DNA of 64,000 bases from Maribacter algicola (lineage in GTDB: Bacteria > Bacteroidota > Bacteroidia > Flavobacteriales > Flavobacteriaceae). Below the pieces are notes generated by a model, which was not told where the DNA came from, did not search any database, and worked only from the letters and a program-made list of their open reading frames with translations. The stretch lies in the NCBI RefSeq assembly GCF_003933245.1, contig NZ_QUSX01000001.1, forward strand, positions 496,001-560,000. The letters run 5' to 3'. Of this stretch, positions 35,007-45,495 are shown one piece after another (position 1 is the stretch's first letter; every line of letters starts with the position of its first letter). The translations under genes and the position numbers were made by a program.

Positions 35007-36761
35007 TTAATACGCAGGATCTTGTGTCAACGTAGGTTGTCCATCCAATGCGGAACGATCAATTGCTTCCAATGGAATTGGGAAGTACTCATGCTTACCA
35101 GCTGTAAAGGAACGACCTTGAAGATATGACCTGTGTTGAGACTCACTGGCTATATACGCGTTCAATACTTGAGCTGATACGCCCCATCGTTGAAGGTCAA
35201 AGAACCTATGTCCTTCTAACGCGAATTCTAAACGAGACTCAAAGCGTACGGCTTTCCTCGCCAATGCTTGATCCGTCCAAGGAGTATCATAAGTAGCAAT
35301 ATCATAATTAGCTGCAGGTACTCCAGGTTCAATGGTGAAATCGTTTCTCTCAGCACCCTGTATTGCATTGGGAACGAAACCTTCTGGGTTCGCAGCCCTA
35401 CTCCTTATTTCATTTACCAACTCCCTAGCTCTTTCCAAATTACCCAATTCCACTTCTGCCTCAGCAAGCCACAAGTAAATCATACCTAGTCTCATGATTC
35501 GGTAATTATTTGCAGATAGGTTACCCCAACCACCTTGGCCAAATGCTTCCGGCTCGGCAACGTGCTTCATGGAGAAAAATGGACCTGCATATGATAAATC
35601 TCTTACGAAATCGGTCTGATAAATCTTGAATCCTTTGTAAAGTATACCAGGTCTACCTACAGTATGGTCCAATCTTGGGTCTAAAGTTGTAGTAACTACA
35701 GATGATCCATCTGCATTCGTATCAGCAGAAACATCAGTAGCATCAAAAGTATCCAATAAGGGCAAACCATTTTCAGTCTGATAAGCGTTGACCAAGTTTT
35801 GTGAAGCTTGATAAAAACCACAGCAACCCCATGGATCTGTATATGGGTGTGCAAGTCCAATACCCCTATTAGAGGCATCACCGGTAGCACTATTAATTGC
35901 ATATTGCACTTCAAAAATTGATTCCGCATTATTACGGGTTGCCACTAAAAAGTTATCTTCAAATTTATCCATTAATTCGAAAGGACCGTTGTTTATGATA
36001 TCATCAAATATGGCCTTGGCCTCACTCATTTTAGCAGTATTGGCGTTGCCACTTTGATCAAATCCCTGATAGATTTTAGCCTTACCTAAAAATGCTTTGG
36101 CTGCCCAGCTGGTAGGTCTACCAACATCACCTTGTGTATCTGGCAATACCGAGGCAGCAGCTTCAAAATCAGCCTCTATAAATGGCCATATCTCCCTGTC
36201 ATTAGGTATTTTAGTACTTTCCAAATCATTTAGGACAAAGTTTTCATCACTAATGTAGACCGGCATACGCCACATTTTTCTTGCCTCAAAATGGAAAAGA
36301 CCTCTTAAAAAACGTGCTTCCGCAATAATTTGTTCCCTCCTCGCATCAGATATTCCATCCTCAACAAGAGCTAAGGTATTTATTACATTGTTCGCTGCGG
36401 CAACACCTTTGTACAATCCTCTCCATTTATCACGGATATGCACATTAAAAGCTTGAAAATCGTACGCTTCTATAAAGGATTGTTCTGGCTGGTCACCGGC
36501 ATCCGTACCTTTTAAGGCATCATCAGACGCTATGTTGAAAACCCAACTGTGTATATCGTTGTGCCAGGTTTGTCCAGTAAGACCTCCACCTGGAACCATA
36601 GTATAGGCCGCAATTAGAAGACCTTCAACCCCTTCTGGAGTGGCTACATCACCTTCACTGAAACGGCCTTCCGGTTCCCTGTTTAAATATTCATCACTAC
36701 AGCCAGTCGCCAAAATCAATATGGCGAATAAGGCCCCGAGCATAAAATTTCTCTTTTTCAT
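35007..36761 (-). CDS. SusD/RagB-family outer-membrane nutrient-binding lipoprotein
   Basis: SusD proteins form a lid on a SusC barrel and bind glycans or peptides for import. The start at 36761 (MKKRNFMLGALFAILILATGC) gives a lipoprotein signal with Cys21 and 584 residues; an ATG six codons upstream also exists. The mature N-terminus SDEYLNREPEGRFSE and internal ARFLRGLFHFEARKMW and LFRM-type helices are typical, as is the C-terminal FALEGHRFFDLQRWG and KHEYFPIPLEAID. It follows SusC by 25 bases. The substrate cannot be read off. Confidence 0.94.
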   Translation of the reverse strand: MKKRNFMLGALFAILILATGCSDEYLNREPEGRFSEGDVATPEGVEGLLIAAYTMVPGGGLTGQTWHNDIHSWVFNIASDDALKGTDAGDQPEQSFIEAYDFQAFNVHIRDKWRGLYKGVAAANNVINTLALVEDGISDARREQIIAEARFLRGLFHFEARKMWRMPVYISDENFVLNDLESTKIPNDREIWPFIEADFEAAASVLPDTQGDVGRPTSWAAKAFLGKAKIYQGFDQSGNANTAKMSEAKAIFDDIINNGPFELMDKFEDNFLVATRNNAESIFEVQYAINSATGDASNRGIGLAHPYTDPWGCCGFYQASQNLVNAYQTENGLPLLDTFDATDVSADTNADGSSVVTTTLDPRLDHTVGRPGILYKGFKIYQTDFVRDLSYAGPFFSMKHVAEPEAFGQGGWGNLSANNYRIMRLGMIYLWLAEAEVELGNLERARELVNEIRSRAANPEGFVPNAIQGAERNDFTIEPGVPAANYDIATYDTPWTDQALARKAVRFESRLEFALEGHRFFDLQRWGVSAQVLNAYIASESQHRSYLQGRSFTAGKHEYFPIPLEAIDRSALDGQPTLTQDPAY

Positions 36762-36786
36762 AATACTTGTATCTAACATAATTTTT

Positions 36787-39700
36787 TTAATTTAAAGTTA
36801 CATTAAGTCCCAATAGGAATGTTCTTGCAACAGGCATGAACCCTCCGTCGTAACCAATATCAATACTATTTGGTGTTTGAATTTCAGGATTTAGACCAGA
36901 ATATTTTGTCCAAGTAGCCAAGTTTTGACCTTGAATATATACTGAAGCCCTGGATATTCCTGGAATAGCATCCAATAAACCTTCGTTAAAATTATAACTC
37001 AACTGGACGTTCTTAATTCTAAAGTAGCTACCATCTTCCACAAAATAAGATGAAGGTCGGCTACTTACTTGGTCATTGGCGTCCATAATTGGCACAGTTG
37101 CGCCTGGATTTGCAGCTACCCAAGTACTTGGGTCTGACTGTGGATTTGTGGGCTGCCAAGCACCATACAATGCCCTTGTAGATCGGTTACCTTGAAACGT
37201 GTTAAAATCTGCGAAATAACGCACATAGTTGTAAATATCGTTACCCTGTGAACCATTACCGAAAATATTCAGAGCCAAATTCTTATAGGTAAGATCTATA
37301 TTGATACCATATACAAAATCTGGATGCGGATTTCCAATAACTGTCCTATCGTCATCGTTTATAACTCCATCCCCATTGATATCAGCTACTTTCAACTTTC
37401 CAGGTGCATTATAAGTACCGTACTCTGGCCAAGTATCAGCTTCTGCTTGAGATTGAAAGATACCAACGGTTTTAAATCCAAAGAAAGAAGATAGCGGAGA
37501 TCCTGCCTGGGTTACCGTTAAAGAGGGTACCCTTCTTGACCCTCCTAAGAAACGGGTAGATGGGTTATCATCCAATTTGTCTACATTATTGGTGTAATGT
37601 GTAAAATTAGTATTGACACTGTAACCAAAATCTCCCTTTTTATCACTAAAGCCTAAATTAAATTCAACCCCTTTATTGGTAATACCACCCACGTTAAAAC
37701 GAGGAGCTTCAGCCTGTCCAGCTGTATAGGTTGGAGGGATTTGAAACAACATGTCCGTAGTAACCCTAGTATACGCATCAAGAGAGAAAGTCAATCTATT
37801 TTGTAACATATTCAAATCTATCCCCACATTATTTGTAGTAGTCGTTTCCCACTTTGCATTGGGGTTACCAAATGCTTGTGTTTGAAAACCTATGGCAGGC
37901 GAGGAAGGATTACCATCAATTGGGTAACCTCCTGTTCCTATATTGGATTGAAAAGTCGTAAAGGCATTGTAGTCGCCAATCTGTTGGTTACCCGTTTGAC
38001 CCCAACCATAACGTAACTTAAGATCATCGATCCAATCCACATTTTCCATAAAGCTTTCATCAGAAACCCTCCATCCTAAACTAAATGCAGGAAATATCGC
38101 GCTTCTGGAAGCTGATTGAAACCTAGATGAAGAATCATTTCTTAAAGTTACCTGTGCCAAATACTTTCCATTATAGTCATAGTCTATTCTACCAAACTGG
38201 GACCATAGCGAATAATCCTGCTCCACAAAACCATAGTTGGTAGATGTTGTTGCATTACCTAAATCCAAATAGCTTAGAATATTGGTAGTTTCAAAGGCAA
38301 AACGCTGTCTTGAGGCACCAAATCGCTCTTCAAATTGTTGAATACTCTCAACACCCAAAAAAGCCTTGAAATTGTGTACCTCATTGAATGTTTTGGTATA
38401 TTCCAAACTATTAGTCCAAGTCCACTGATACTCATATTCCTCTCTAGCGGTAGAACTATTGATAAAGTTACCTTCTACGTACTCAGGCTGTGGCCTGCCT
38501 AAATCTCTATTACGCTGGGCCCTAACATCGGCACCAAAACTGGTGCGAATACTTAAATTTGGTGTAATATCATAATTTGCGAAAACGTTCCCTAAAAGTC
38601 GTAACCTGTAAGTCCTATCGTCTTGATCCCTAGCAAGAACCGCATAAGGGTTAAAGTTGTTACCTAAATTAGCACCCCTACTACCGGCAAAGTTGCCTGC
38701 AATATCATAGATGGGTAGCAACGGATGGTGCTTGTAAGCAGCGGAAACAGCATTTTGCTCTTGGTCATTTTGAAAGTTACCTTTTTGGTTATCAAAGGAA
38801 GCGGTAAAATTCTCACCAATGGTCAATTTACCATCTATTGCCTTGAACTCAGTGTTGGCCCTTAGTGACACCCTATTATAACTTGCAAATTTTACCAAAT
38901 AGTCTTGCTCAAAATACCCTAGGGTAAATGCATATCTTGCACTTTCAGTTGCACCGGAAGCGGATATATTATGCTGTTGAATAGGCGCAGAGCGAGTAAC
39001 GGCATCCCACCAGTTGGTATCGGCAGAACGTGTAATGGCATAAATATTGCCTTCTTCCAAGGCGTACAAACTTGGATCTGTACCAGGGTCTCCCTCATTA
39101 GCACCACTAGGAAATACAAAATCAGGAATTGTAACCTCGCCATTTGGTCCAAAAGTATATTGACCGTGACTTGGTGCTTTTCCAGCATACAAATCGGCCA
39201 AGTATAGGTACTCTCCCAATTCTCTAGCATTAAGTGCCTCTGGGTCCTTTTCAGGTGAACCTATACCATAATAAGAGTTGTATGATATGGTAGGCTTTCC
39301 TAATTTGCCCTTTTTAGTTGTAATGATGATAACACCATTGGCAGCCCTTGAACCGTAAATAGAAGAAGCAGAAGCATCCTTAAGTATTTGCAGGGACTCT
39401 ACATCATTAGGGTTCAAATTGGCCTGAGCCTGGGTTGGTACACCATCAATTATATATAAAGGAGCGTTGTTACCAACTGTACCAAACCCACGGATTCTTA
39501 CAGTAGCCTCACCGCCAGGCCTAGCATCGTTGATAATACTTACACCCGCTGCCCTACCTTGTAGTTGTTGGGCAAACGTAGTGGCAGGAACGGCTAAAAG
39601 TTCTTCCGTGTCCACAACAGAAACAGAACCGGTCAAGTCCTTTTTGGCCTGGGATCCATACCCTGTTACAACTACCTCGTCCAATTTACTAGCGTCCTCC

Positions 39701-39984
39701 TCCATAGTTACATCTATAGTAGATTGACCATTTACCGGCACTTCGACCGTCTTAAAGCCGATGTAGCTGAAGACTAAGGTGGCATTGTCATTTACATTGT
39801 CCAACGTATAATTACCGTCAAAATCAGTTTGGGTACCTGTCGTGGTACCTTTAATTAAAACACTAGCGCCAGGAAGTGGCCCAGTTTGGTCTGAAACTGT
39901 ACCCGTTACGGTTTGAGCCTTTACCAACCCGAAACATAAAAATGCCCCGAACAGCAAAAAACCCTTTAAAAATGTACTCTTCAT
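36787..39984 (-). CDS. SusC/RagA-family TonB-linked outer-membrane transporter
   Basis: The 1065-residue protein has a signal peptide (MKSTFLKGFLLFGAFLCFGLVKAQ), a carboxypeptidase-like domain (TVTGTVSDQTGPLPGASVLIKG, residues 25-105) and a TonB-box region followed by the plug (SKLDEVVVTGYGSQAKKDLTGSV, then YIIDGVPT and ANGVIIITTKKG). The rest is a 22-strand barrel ending in FLLGLNVTLN. It imports a large nutrient with SusD, energised by TonB-ExbBD. A long 5' gap and a palindrome lie upstream. Confidence 0.95.
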   Translation of the reverse strand: MKSTFLKGFLLFGAFLCFGLVKAQTVTGTVSDQTGPLPGASVLIKGTTTGTQTDFDGNYTLDNVNDNATLVFSYIGFKTVEVPVNGQSTIDVTMEEDASKLDEVVVTGYGSQAKKDLTGSVSVVDTEELLAVPATTFAQQLQGRAAGVSIINDARPGGEATVRIRGFGTVGNNAPLYIIDGVPTQAQANLNPNDVESLQILKDASASSIYGSRAANGVIIITTKKGKLGKPTISYNSYYGIGSPEKDPEALNARELGEYLYLADLYAGKAPSHGQYTFGPNGEVTIPDFVFPSGANEGDPGTDPSLYALEEGNIYAITRSADTNWWDAVTRSAPIQQHNISASGATESARYAFTLGYFEQDYLVKFASYNRVSLRANTEFKAIDGKLTIGENFTASFDNQKGNFQNDQEQNAVSAAYKHHPLLPIYDIAGNFAGSRGANLGNNFNPYAVLARDQDDRTYRLRLLGNVFANYDITPNLSIRTSFGADVRAQRNRDLGRPQPEYVEGNFINSSTAREEYEYQWTWTNSLEYTKTFNEVHNFKAFLGVESIQQFEERFGASRQRFAFETTNILSYLDLGNATTSTNYGFVEQDYSLWSQFGRIDYDYNGKYLAQVTLRNDSSSRFQSASRSAIFPAFSLGWRVSDESFMENVDWIDDLKLRYGWGQTGNQQIGDYNAFTTFQSNIGTGGYPIDGNPSSPAIGFQTQAFGNPNAKWETTTTNNVGIDLNMLQNRLTFSLDAYTRVTTDMLFQIPPTYTAGQAEAPRFNVGGITNKGVEFNLGFSDKKGDFGYSVNTNFTHYTNNVDKLDDNPSTRFLGGSRRVPSLTVTQAGSPLSSFFGFKTVGIFQSQAEADTWPEYGTYNAPGKLKVADINGDGVINDDDRTVIGNPHPDFVYGINIDLTYKNLALNIFGNGSQGNDIYNYVRYFADFNTFQGNRSTRALYGAWQPTNPQSDPSTWVAANPGATVPIMDANDQVSSRPSSYFVEDGSYFRIKNVQLSYNFNEGLLDAIPGISRASVYIQGQNLATWTKYSGLNPEIQTPNSIDIGYDGGFMPVARTFLLGLNVTLN

Positions 39985-40530
39985 AAATGAATTTGGTTTA
40001 AGTTAATATTGATTGTTGTTAGTTAAAATGAAAAAACTAAATAAAGTTATGGAGCGAGTTTGCCATCTCCAAACAAAATGTTAATAGTCTAAAATTTTCT
40101 TAAAATTACCTTAAGGGATTTAAATCCAAATATGTTTCTTACCATAAGAAGTATCAAATTCATGAATTTTTAGATTTTTTGGCTTTCAAGGCCCATATAA
40201 AAATTGAAAGATTCGATTTTATTAGGTGTTCAATGTAAACCAAGTGGTATTAAATATTTCTGAAAAATTAGTAAATATTTAACTAATATTCGCAAATACT
40301 GCAAAAAATAATATTCAGAAACACAAGTCAAACTGAACTCATCGTGTAAAGTTTCTTTCTCTGAGCTTGTTAAAAAGAAAAATACAAAGTTCATAAAATG
40401 CACATAAACTCGTGAAGAATTAGGAGTTGTACAGGTGAGTTAAGAAAAGCTGAAATTATGATTACATTCTATTTGAGATCGCAATATTTTCTACACTGTT
40501 AATATTAAAAAATAATCAAAGTCGTAGATG
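39985..40530. other. Intergenic region upstream of susC with dyad symmetries
   Basis: These 546 bases contain no gene. They include the palindrome AAATTCATGAATTT at 40156-40169, an ATTAGT...ACTAAT dyad around 40268-40285, and TTTCTGAA/TTCAGAAA at 40257-40264 and 40315-40322. No canonical TAnnTTTG element was found on the minus strand near susC, so a different sigma or an activator is likely. Confidence 0.55.
40156..40169. repeat. Palindrome AAATTCATGAATTT, copy 2 upstream of susC
   Basis: This 14-bp perfect palindrome lies 172 bases before the SusC ATG. It repeats the core of the 24-bp palindrome at 34645-34668, which lies 338 bases past the SusD stop. One copy on each side of the SusCD genes suggests a binding site for a dimeric regulator. 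Confidence 0.5.
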
Positions 40531-42264
40531 CTACTGAATCGAATCTATAATACTCCCACAAGTCAGCATTTGGTCTCCATAATATGGATTTTTAATTTCC
40601 TTTTCCATGCTTAGCCAATATGCCCCTTTATTTTTATTCGCCATTGGACATTTTTGAATATAGACCAGGTTATCCATTTTACCTATATTCATGATTATCG
40701 GAACAATGTTCTCATTTAGTGCAATAAAAATGTCCCTTTGATATTTAAGATCTTTACTATTCGACATATCTTCCGCCAAATCAATAATTATTGAAAAATG
40801 TGATTTTCCTATGTCATTGAGGTCGGATTCATTTATAGAAACAAGGCTTTCCAATAGGTCTTTAGCATATTCAGACACCTCGGTTGCACTTCCTAACACT
40901 AAGGCATTCTTAATATTGAAATAAGATGGCAAGACCGATTTAAATTCCTTTTTAAAGGAATCCGACAGTACCATTTTCATATTTCCAATTTCACTAGATG
41001 AAATTTCCTCTTCTTGATTTTGATTCATCATGGATTTTTTACCCTGAAGCTGCGCTGCCGCATCCACCGTAAAAGTTCCATTGGTGACCACTTCATCCCC
41101 TTTTTGAAGACCTGAATTCACCACAAACATATCCCCGTTCCTGCCGCCCAAATCAACTTCCTTCATCCTAAAAACAGGGGTATCACCATTCACTTTTAAA
41201 TAAACAACAGAACGTTCACCGGTCCACATAACCGCCGACGCCGGAATCATAACTGATTCAGGGACAGCATCTTCCTTATCCTTTAAACTTTCAACATTTC
41301 CTTTAACGAACATTCCCGGTTTAAAAATCCCATCCCGATTATTTAAAGTAGCACGTACAACAACGGTACGGGTACTTTCATTTAAAATTGGATCAATAAA
41401 AGTAATTGTAGCCTTAAACGACTTATTTGGATAGGCTTTTGTGGTCAATGTTATTTTTTCACCTTTTTCCAATGAAGAAATTTGATTCTCATAGACGTCA
41501 AACTCAACCCAAACAGAACTAAGGTCTATCAATTTTAAAAGTGGCTCACCTTGTTTTACATAATCCCCCTCAGAAACCATTTTTTCCAAAACAGTTCCAG
41601 AAACTGTTGCGTATATAGGAAAGTACTCTTTAACCTCTCCTGTTTTCTCAATAGTATTGATTTGGTTTTCGGTAAGTTTCCAAAGCTTCAATTTGTTTCT
41701 GACCGCCTTGTACAAAGCTGGTTGAGATTCCCTTAGCGATAATGAACTTAGTAACTCTTGCTGTGCAGCAACTAGGTCTGGCGCGTAAATAGTTGCCAAC
41801 AGCTGTCCCCGCTTTACGTCTTGCCCTTCATAAGATACATTCAAACGCTCCAAACGACCGTCAAAATAACTTGCTTGTACCATCTGTTCCTCTTCGTTCA
41901 CCTTTATACGTCCAGATAAGGAAATATCAGTCATTGAACCGTCGTCCTTGCCATCTCCAATTACAGTGGTGCTAATATTGGCCAACGCCATGGCATTTTT
42001 GGTCATTTTAATTTCGTTCATGGCCAAACCCTCTTCATCCATATTCGCTGGAATCAACTCCATACCGCAAATGGGACAATCTCCAGGTTCTGGCTGCATA
42101 ATCTGGGGGTGCATCGAGCAGGTCCACATTTGTTGGCCTTCGAGTTTATGCTCATGCACTTCAGCACTACTATTGGCCCTTTCATCGGATTTTCCAAAAA
42201 TCAACCAACCCAAAAACAGACCTGCTATACCTGCCAATCCTATGTAAATTACTTTTCTATTCAT
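40531..42264 (-). CDS. CusB-type periplasmic adaptor with HMBD and DUF3347 domain
   Basis: The adaptor links the RND pump to the outer-membrane channel. The start at 42264 gives 577 residues with one N-terminal membrane helix (VIYIGLAGIAGLFLGWLIFG). A heavy-metal-binding domain follows (C49, C63, C66 in WTCSMHPQ...GDCPICGMEL). Then come the adaptor barrel and coiled-coil hairpin (about residues 110-230), the HlyD-like beta-barrel and a membrane-proximal domain to about residue 410. The last part (about 435-577) is a DUF3347 domain with CPMAN and YGDQMLTCGSIIDSIQ. It is the last gene of the operon, 30 bases after the PepSY gene. The DUF3347 tail is a fusion. Confidence 0.92.
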   Translation of the reverse strand: MNRKVIYIGLAGIAGLFLGWLIFGKSDERANSSAEVHEHKLEGQQMWTCSMHPQIMQPEPGDCPICGMELIPANMDEEGLAMNEIKMTKNAMALANISTTVIGDGKDDGSMTDISLSGRIKVNEEEQMVQASYFDGRLERLNVSYEGQDVKRGQLLATIYAPDLVAAQQELLSSLSLRESQPALYKAVRNKLKLWKLTENQINTIEKTGEVKEYFPIYATVSGTVLEKMVSEGDYVKQGEPLLKLIDLSSVWVEFDVYENQISSLEKGEKITLTTKAYPNKSFKATITFIDPILNESTRTVVVRATLNNRDGIFKPGMFVKGNVESLKDKEDAVPESVMIPASAVMWTGERSVVYLKVNGDTPVFRMKEVDLGGRNGDMFVVNSGLQKGDEVVTNGTFTVDAAAQLQGKKSMMNQNQEEEISSSEIGNMKMVLSDSFKKEFKSVLPSYFNIKNALVLGSATEVSEYAKDLLESLVSINESDLNDIGKSHFSIIIDLAEDMSNSKDLKYQRDIFIALNENIVPIIMNIGKMDNLVYIQKCPMANKNKGAYWLSMEKEIKNPYYGDQMLTCGSIIDSIQ

Positions 42265-42294
42265 GACCATTAAATTTGATTTGTATCAAAATCA

Positions 42295-42993
42295 TTATTT
42301 TAAACTTTTTCTAATTGTGGGAGAACTAATAAACCAGAGCAAAAATCCGCTAAGAACCGTTACCAAGCCCAACAAGGAAAAGGCCCTTAATACTATCGTG
42401 TTAAAATCATCCCTTCCTTGGTAGTCCATCGTATGGGTCATCCAAAGAAAATCGAACCAGCGCCAATCCCTATGTCGCAACGTCTGAAAAGCTCCATCTT
42501 TGACCGACACATAAGCTATTATATTTTCTGCATGGTCATATGAAAATGCATAGGCGGGCAGGGACCTACCTCTGTATTCAATATGGTTCCCAACTTTTGT
42601 TAACCTAGAGACTCCTGATACTTTTAAATCAGGACGCATATTCACCGCTGCAATTTTCAACGCTTCCTTCTCGGTAATTTGCCGTTTCAAATCACCTGTT
42701 CTGGCATTATACAACTGCTTATTGTTTATCCAATAGTAAGGTTCTCCACCAATATCCCTGAGTGCTACGGAGGATATTGGTTTTTCTGGTTCAATATCAG
42801 AAAGACCTATTAAATCCGTAAAAGATGCTTCATTTTTGGATTGAATTCGAAAATGGTCCCCATGGATTTCATCGATATCAGTCCAACTAAAATAAAGTCC
42901 GCTAATAGTCCATAGGAGAAACTGTATACCTAAAAAAATACCCAAATACCTATGGGCCTTTCTAATTTTGATGGCGGTTTTTCTTTTTACCAT
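42295..42993 (-). CDS. PepSY-domain membrane protein
   Basis: The 232-residue protein has an N-terminal helix (YLGIFLGIQFLLWTISGLYFSW) and a C-terminal helix (LRAFSLLGLVTVLSGFLLWFI) with a periplasmic domain between. Conserved features of the PepSY/PiuB-type fold are the two-helix frame with Arg-His (HRYLG), and the repeats KEALKIAAVNMRPD and HRDWRWFDFLWMTHTMDY, where His residues suggest metal or haem binding. It lies three bases after copA and is co-transcribed with it. Its role in copper homeostasis is inferred from context. Confidence 0.85.
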   Translation of the reverse strand: MVKRKTAIKIRKAHRYLGIFLGIQFLLWTISGLYFSWTDIDEIHGDHFRIQSKNEASFTDLIGLSDIEPEKPISSVALRDIGGEPYYWINNKQLYNARTGDLKRQITEKEALKIAAVNMRPDLKVSGVSRLTKVGNHIEYRGRSLPAYAFSYDHAENIIAYVSVKDGAFQTLRHRDWRWFDFLWMTHTMDYQGRDDFNTIVLRAFSLLGLVTVLSGFLLWFISSPTIRKSLK

Positions 42994-42996
42994 ATA

Positions 42997-45495
42997 TTAA
43001 TCCAATTTTTTACTTCTCAACCTTAAGGCATTGCCTATGACGGATACCGAACTGAAACTCATTGCCAAAGCGGCAATCATTGGAGACAATAATATTCCAA
43101 AAAAGGGATAAAGCACCCCTGCCGCCACTGGTATGCCAACTGTATTATATATCAAAGCAAAGAAGAGATTTTCCTTTATATTTCTCATTACACTATTACT
43201 AAGTGTGTGGGCTTTTACAATACCGTTTAAATCCCCCTTTACCAATGTTATCATAGCACTTTCAATAGCTACATCCGTACCTGTTCCCATCGCAATGCCC
43301 ACATCGCTTTTGGCCAGTGCGGGCGCATCGTTTATTCCATCACCGGCCATGGCCACAACCTTACCTTCCTTTTGTAGTTTAGCAACCTCATTTAGTTTAT
43401 CCTCTGGCAACATGCCCGCTTTAAAATCCGCCAAATTTAACTTTGCGGCAACCGCCTTTGCCGTATTACGGTTATCTCCTGTCAACATGACTACCTCAAT
43501 CCCCTTTTTTTGAAGTTCTTGAATTGCCTTTGCACTAGTTTCCTTGATTTTGTCACCTATAACCACATAACCTAAGATTTCTTGGTCTACCGACAAATAG
43601 GATACTGTTTTACCTTCGCTTTGGAATTTTTCAGCTTCCTGCTTCATGTTTTCCTTTAAATTGGCTTTGGCATATTCCATCATTTTGGCATTTCCCAAGC
43701 TTAATTTTTTACCTTTCAAGAAACCTTCCACACCCTTGCCGGTTACCGCATTAAAGTTCTCTATCTTTCCAATTTCCGCATTTTTTTCCTTGGCATACTT
43801 TATAGTAGCCTCGGCCAAAGGATGTTCACTAGAACTATTTAGGGCAGCAATATGCCCAAGCAATTCATTACTATCAAAGTCACTCCCAAATGCCGCAACC
43901 TTTTCTACGGTTGGTTTACCCTCCGTTATGGTTCCCGTTTTATCCACGATAAGCACATTAACCTTATCCATCTTTTCTAGGGCCTCTGCGTTTTTTACCA
44001 AGACCCCATGCTGCGCGCCTTTACCTACTCCTACCATGACGGACATAGGAGTAGCCAATCCTAGGGCACATGGACAGGCAATGATCAAAACCGCAATGGC
44101 ATTGACCAAAGCATATACATAAGCCGGTTGTGGACCCCATATGGACCATACGATAAAAGTGATAACCGATACCATAACCACAATGGGTACAAAATAACTT
44201 GAAATTTTGTCCGCTAAATTTTGAATGGGTGCCCGGCTTCGACTGGCATCGTTCACCATCTTAATAATTTGCGAGAGCAGGGTATCGGAACCCACTTTGT
44301 CCGCCTTCATCAAAAACGATTGATTACCATTTATGGTGCCACTGCTAACTTTATCGTTTAACGATTTTTGAACGGGGAGTGGCTCCCCGGTTATCATAGA
44401 TTCGTCCACCGAAGTTTCTCCTTCGATTATCGCACCATCTACCGGAATCTTTTCTCCGGGTTTCACCTTTAGGATATCATTAATTTCAATCTGGTCGATG
44501 GCCACCTCTATTTCCTTACCATCCACAATCATTATTGCTTTGTTCGGCGCCAGTTTTAACAGCTCTTTCACCGCCGAATTTGTTTTACTATGGGCACGAG
44601 CTTCCAGAACCTGACCCAGGAGCACGAGGGTCAATATAACCGTGGCCGATTCAAAATATATATGTACGGCACCTGATTCCGTTTTAAACTGGGCTGGAAA
44701 AAAATCAGGAAACAATAATCCAAATACACTGAAGAGCCAGGCTATCCCGGCACCGATGCCTATCAATGTAAACATATTAAGGTTCCAAGTCTTGATACTT
44801 CGATAGGCACGTTGAAAAAACATCCAAGTTGCATAAAATACAACGGGTATGGAAAGGGCCAGCTGAACCCAATTCCACCATTTTTGTTCCATGATATCAT
44901 ATAAGGGCATACCCGGTATCATATCGCTCATGGCAATCAGGAAAATGGGCAATGTGAATCCTAAAGCCAACCAAAATTTCCTTAGCAACTTTTTATAGTT
45001 CTTCTCCTCAGCAGAAAGGTCAGGTTCTTTGGGCACTAAATCCATTCCACAAATAGGACATGAGCCCGGTGCATCCTCGATTACATCTGGATGCATAGGA
45101 CAAGTCCATTCTCCATTTTGGGAAGCAGTACTCTGTTCTTCAACTAAGTCCATCCCACATACCGGACAATCGCCAGGTTTATCATACGTTTTATCCCCTT
45201 CACAATGCATGGGACAATAAAAAGTTCCCGTACCCTTTTCATTTGGCTTCTTCTTTTTGGATGGCTTGGGAGCCTCTCCATGATTATGTATTCGATAAGA
45301 ACCCCCATCCTTTTCAAGAGCTTCCTTAAACTGGTCAATTGGGATATGAGCATCCATTTCAATAGTGGCTTCCCCATTTTCCAAATCAACGGATACATTG
45401 GTCACACCCTCAACATGGGATAGTGTCTTTTCTACATGGTTTTTGCAGCCATTGCAGCTCATTCCCGTTATTTTATACTTGTGCTTCATATTCAT
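42997..45495 (-). CDS. copA: Copper-type P1B ATPase with HMA and two Cys-rich HMBD repeats
   Basis: The enzyme exports monovalent copper (or silver) from the cytoplasm, driven by ATP. The 832 residues comprise an HMA domain (C14-N-G-C17), two heavy-metal-binding repeats (C94, C110, C113 and C132, C146, C149), then eight transmembrane helices. Motifs are TGE (SMITGEPLP), the metal site C474-P-C476 ([12 protein letters not shown]), the phosphorylated Asp518 in DKTGT, HP ([10 protein letters not shown]), and [13 protein letters not shown] together with the HMA points to Cu(I). The gene overlaps the permease stop as ATGA. Confidence 0.95.
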   Translation of the reverse strand: MNMKHKYKITGMSCNGCKNHVEKTLSHVEGVTNVSVDLENGEATIEMDAHIPIDQFKEALEKDGGSYRIHNHGEAPKPSKKKKPNEKGTGTFYCPMHCEGDKTYDKPGDCPVCGMDLVEEQSTASQNGEWTCPMHPDVIEDAPGSCPICGMDLVPKEPDLSAEEKNYKKLLRKFWLALGFTLPIFLIAMSDMIPGMPLYDIMEQKWWNWVQLALSIPVVFYATWMFFQRAYRSIKTWNLNMFTLIGIGAGIAWLFSVFGLLFPDFFPAQFKTESGAVHIYFESATVILTLVLLGQVLEARAHSKTNSAVKELLKLAPNKAIMIVDGKEIEVAIDQIEINDILKVKPGEKIPVDGAIIEGETSVDESMITGEPLPVQKSLNDKVSSGTINGNQSFLMKADKVGSDTLLSQIIKMVNDASRSRAPIQNLADKISSYFVPIVVMVSVITFIVWSIWGPQPAYVYALVNAIAVLIIACPCALGLATPMSVMVGVGKGAQHGVLVKNAEALEKMDKVNVLIVDKTGTITEGKPTVEKVAAFGSDFDSNELLGHIAALNSSSEHPLAEATIKYAKEKNAEIGKIENFNAVTGKGVEGFLKGKKLSLGNAKMMEYAKANLKENMKQEAEKFQSEGKTVSYLSVDQEILGYVVIGDKIKETSAKAIQELQKKGIEVVMLTGDNRNTAKAVAAKLNLADFKAGMLPEDKLNEVAKLQKEGKVVAMAGDGINDAPALAKSDVGIAMGTGTDVAIESAMITLVKGDLNGIVKAHTLSNSVMRNIKENLFFALIYNTVGIPVAAGVLYPFFGILLSPMIAALAMSFSSVSVIGNALRLRSKKLD

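Noticed and set aside
43646..44122. Open frame of 158 codons opposite copA
   Set aside because: It is a mirror of the P-type ATPase coding sequence, with no independent start signal or family features.
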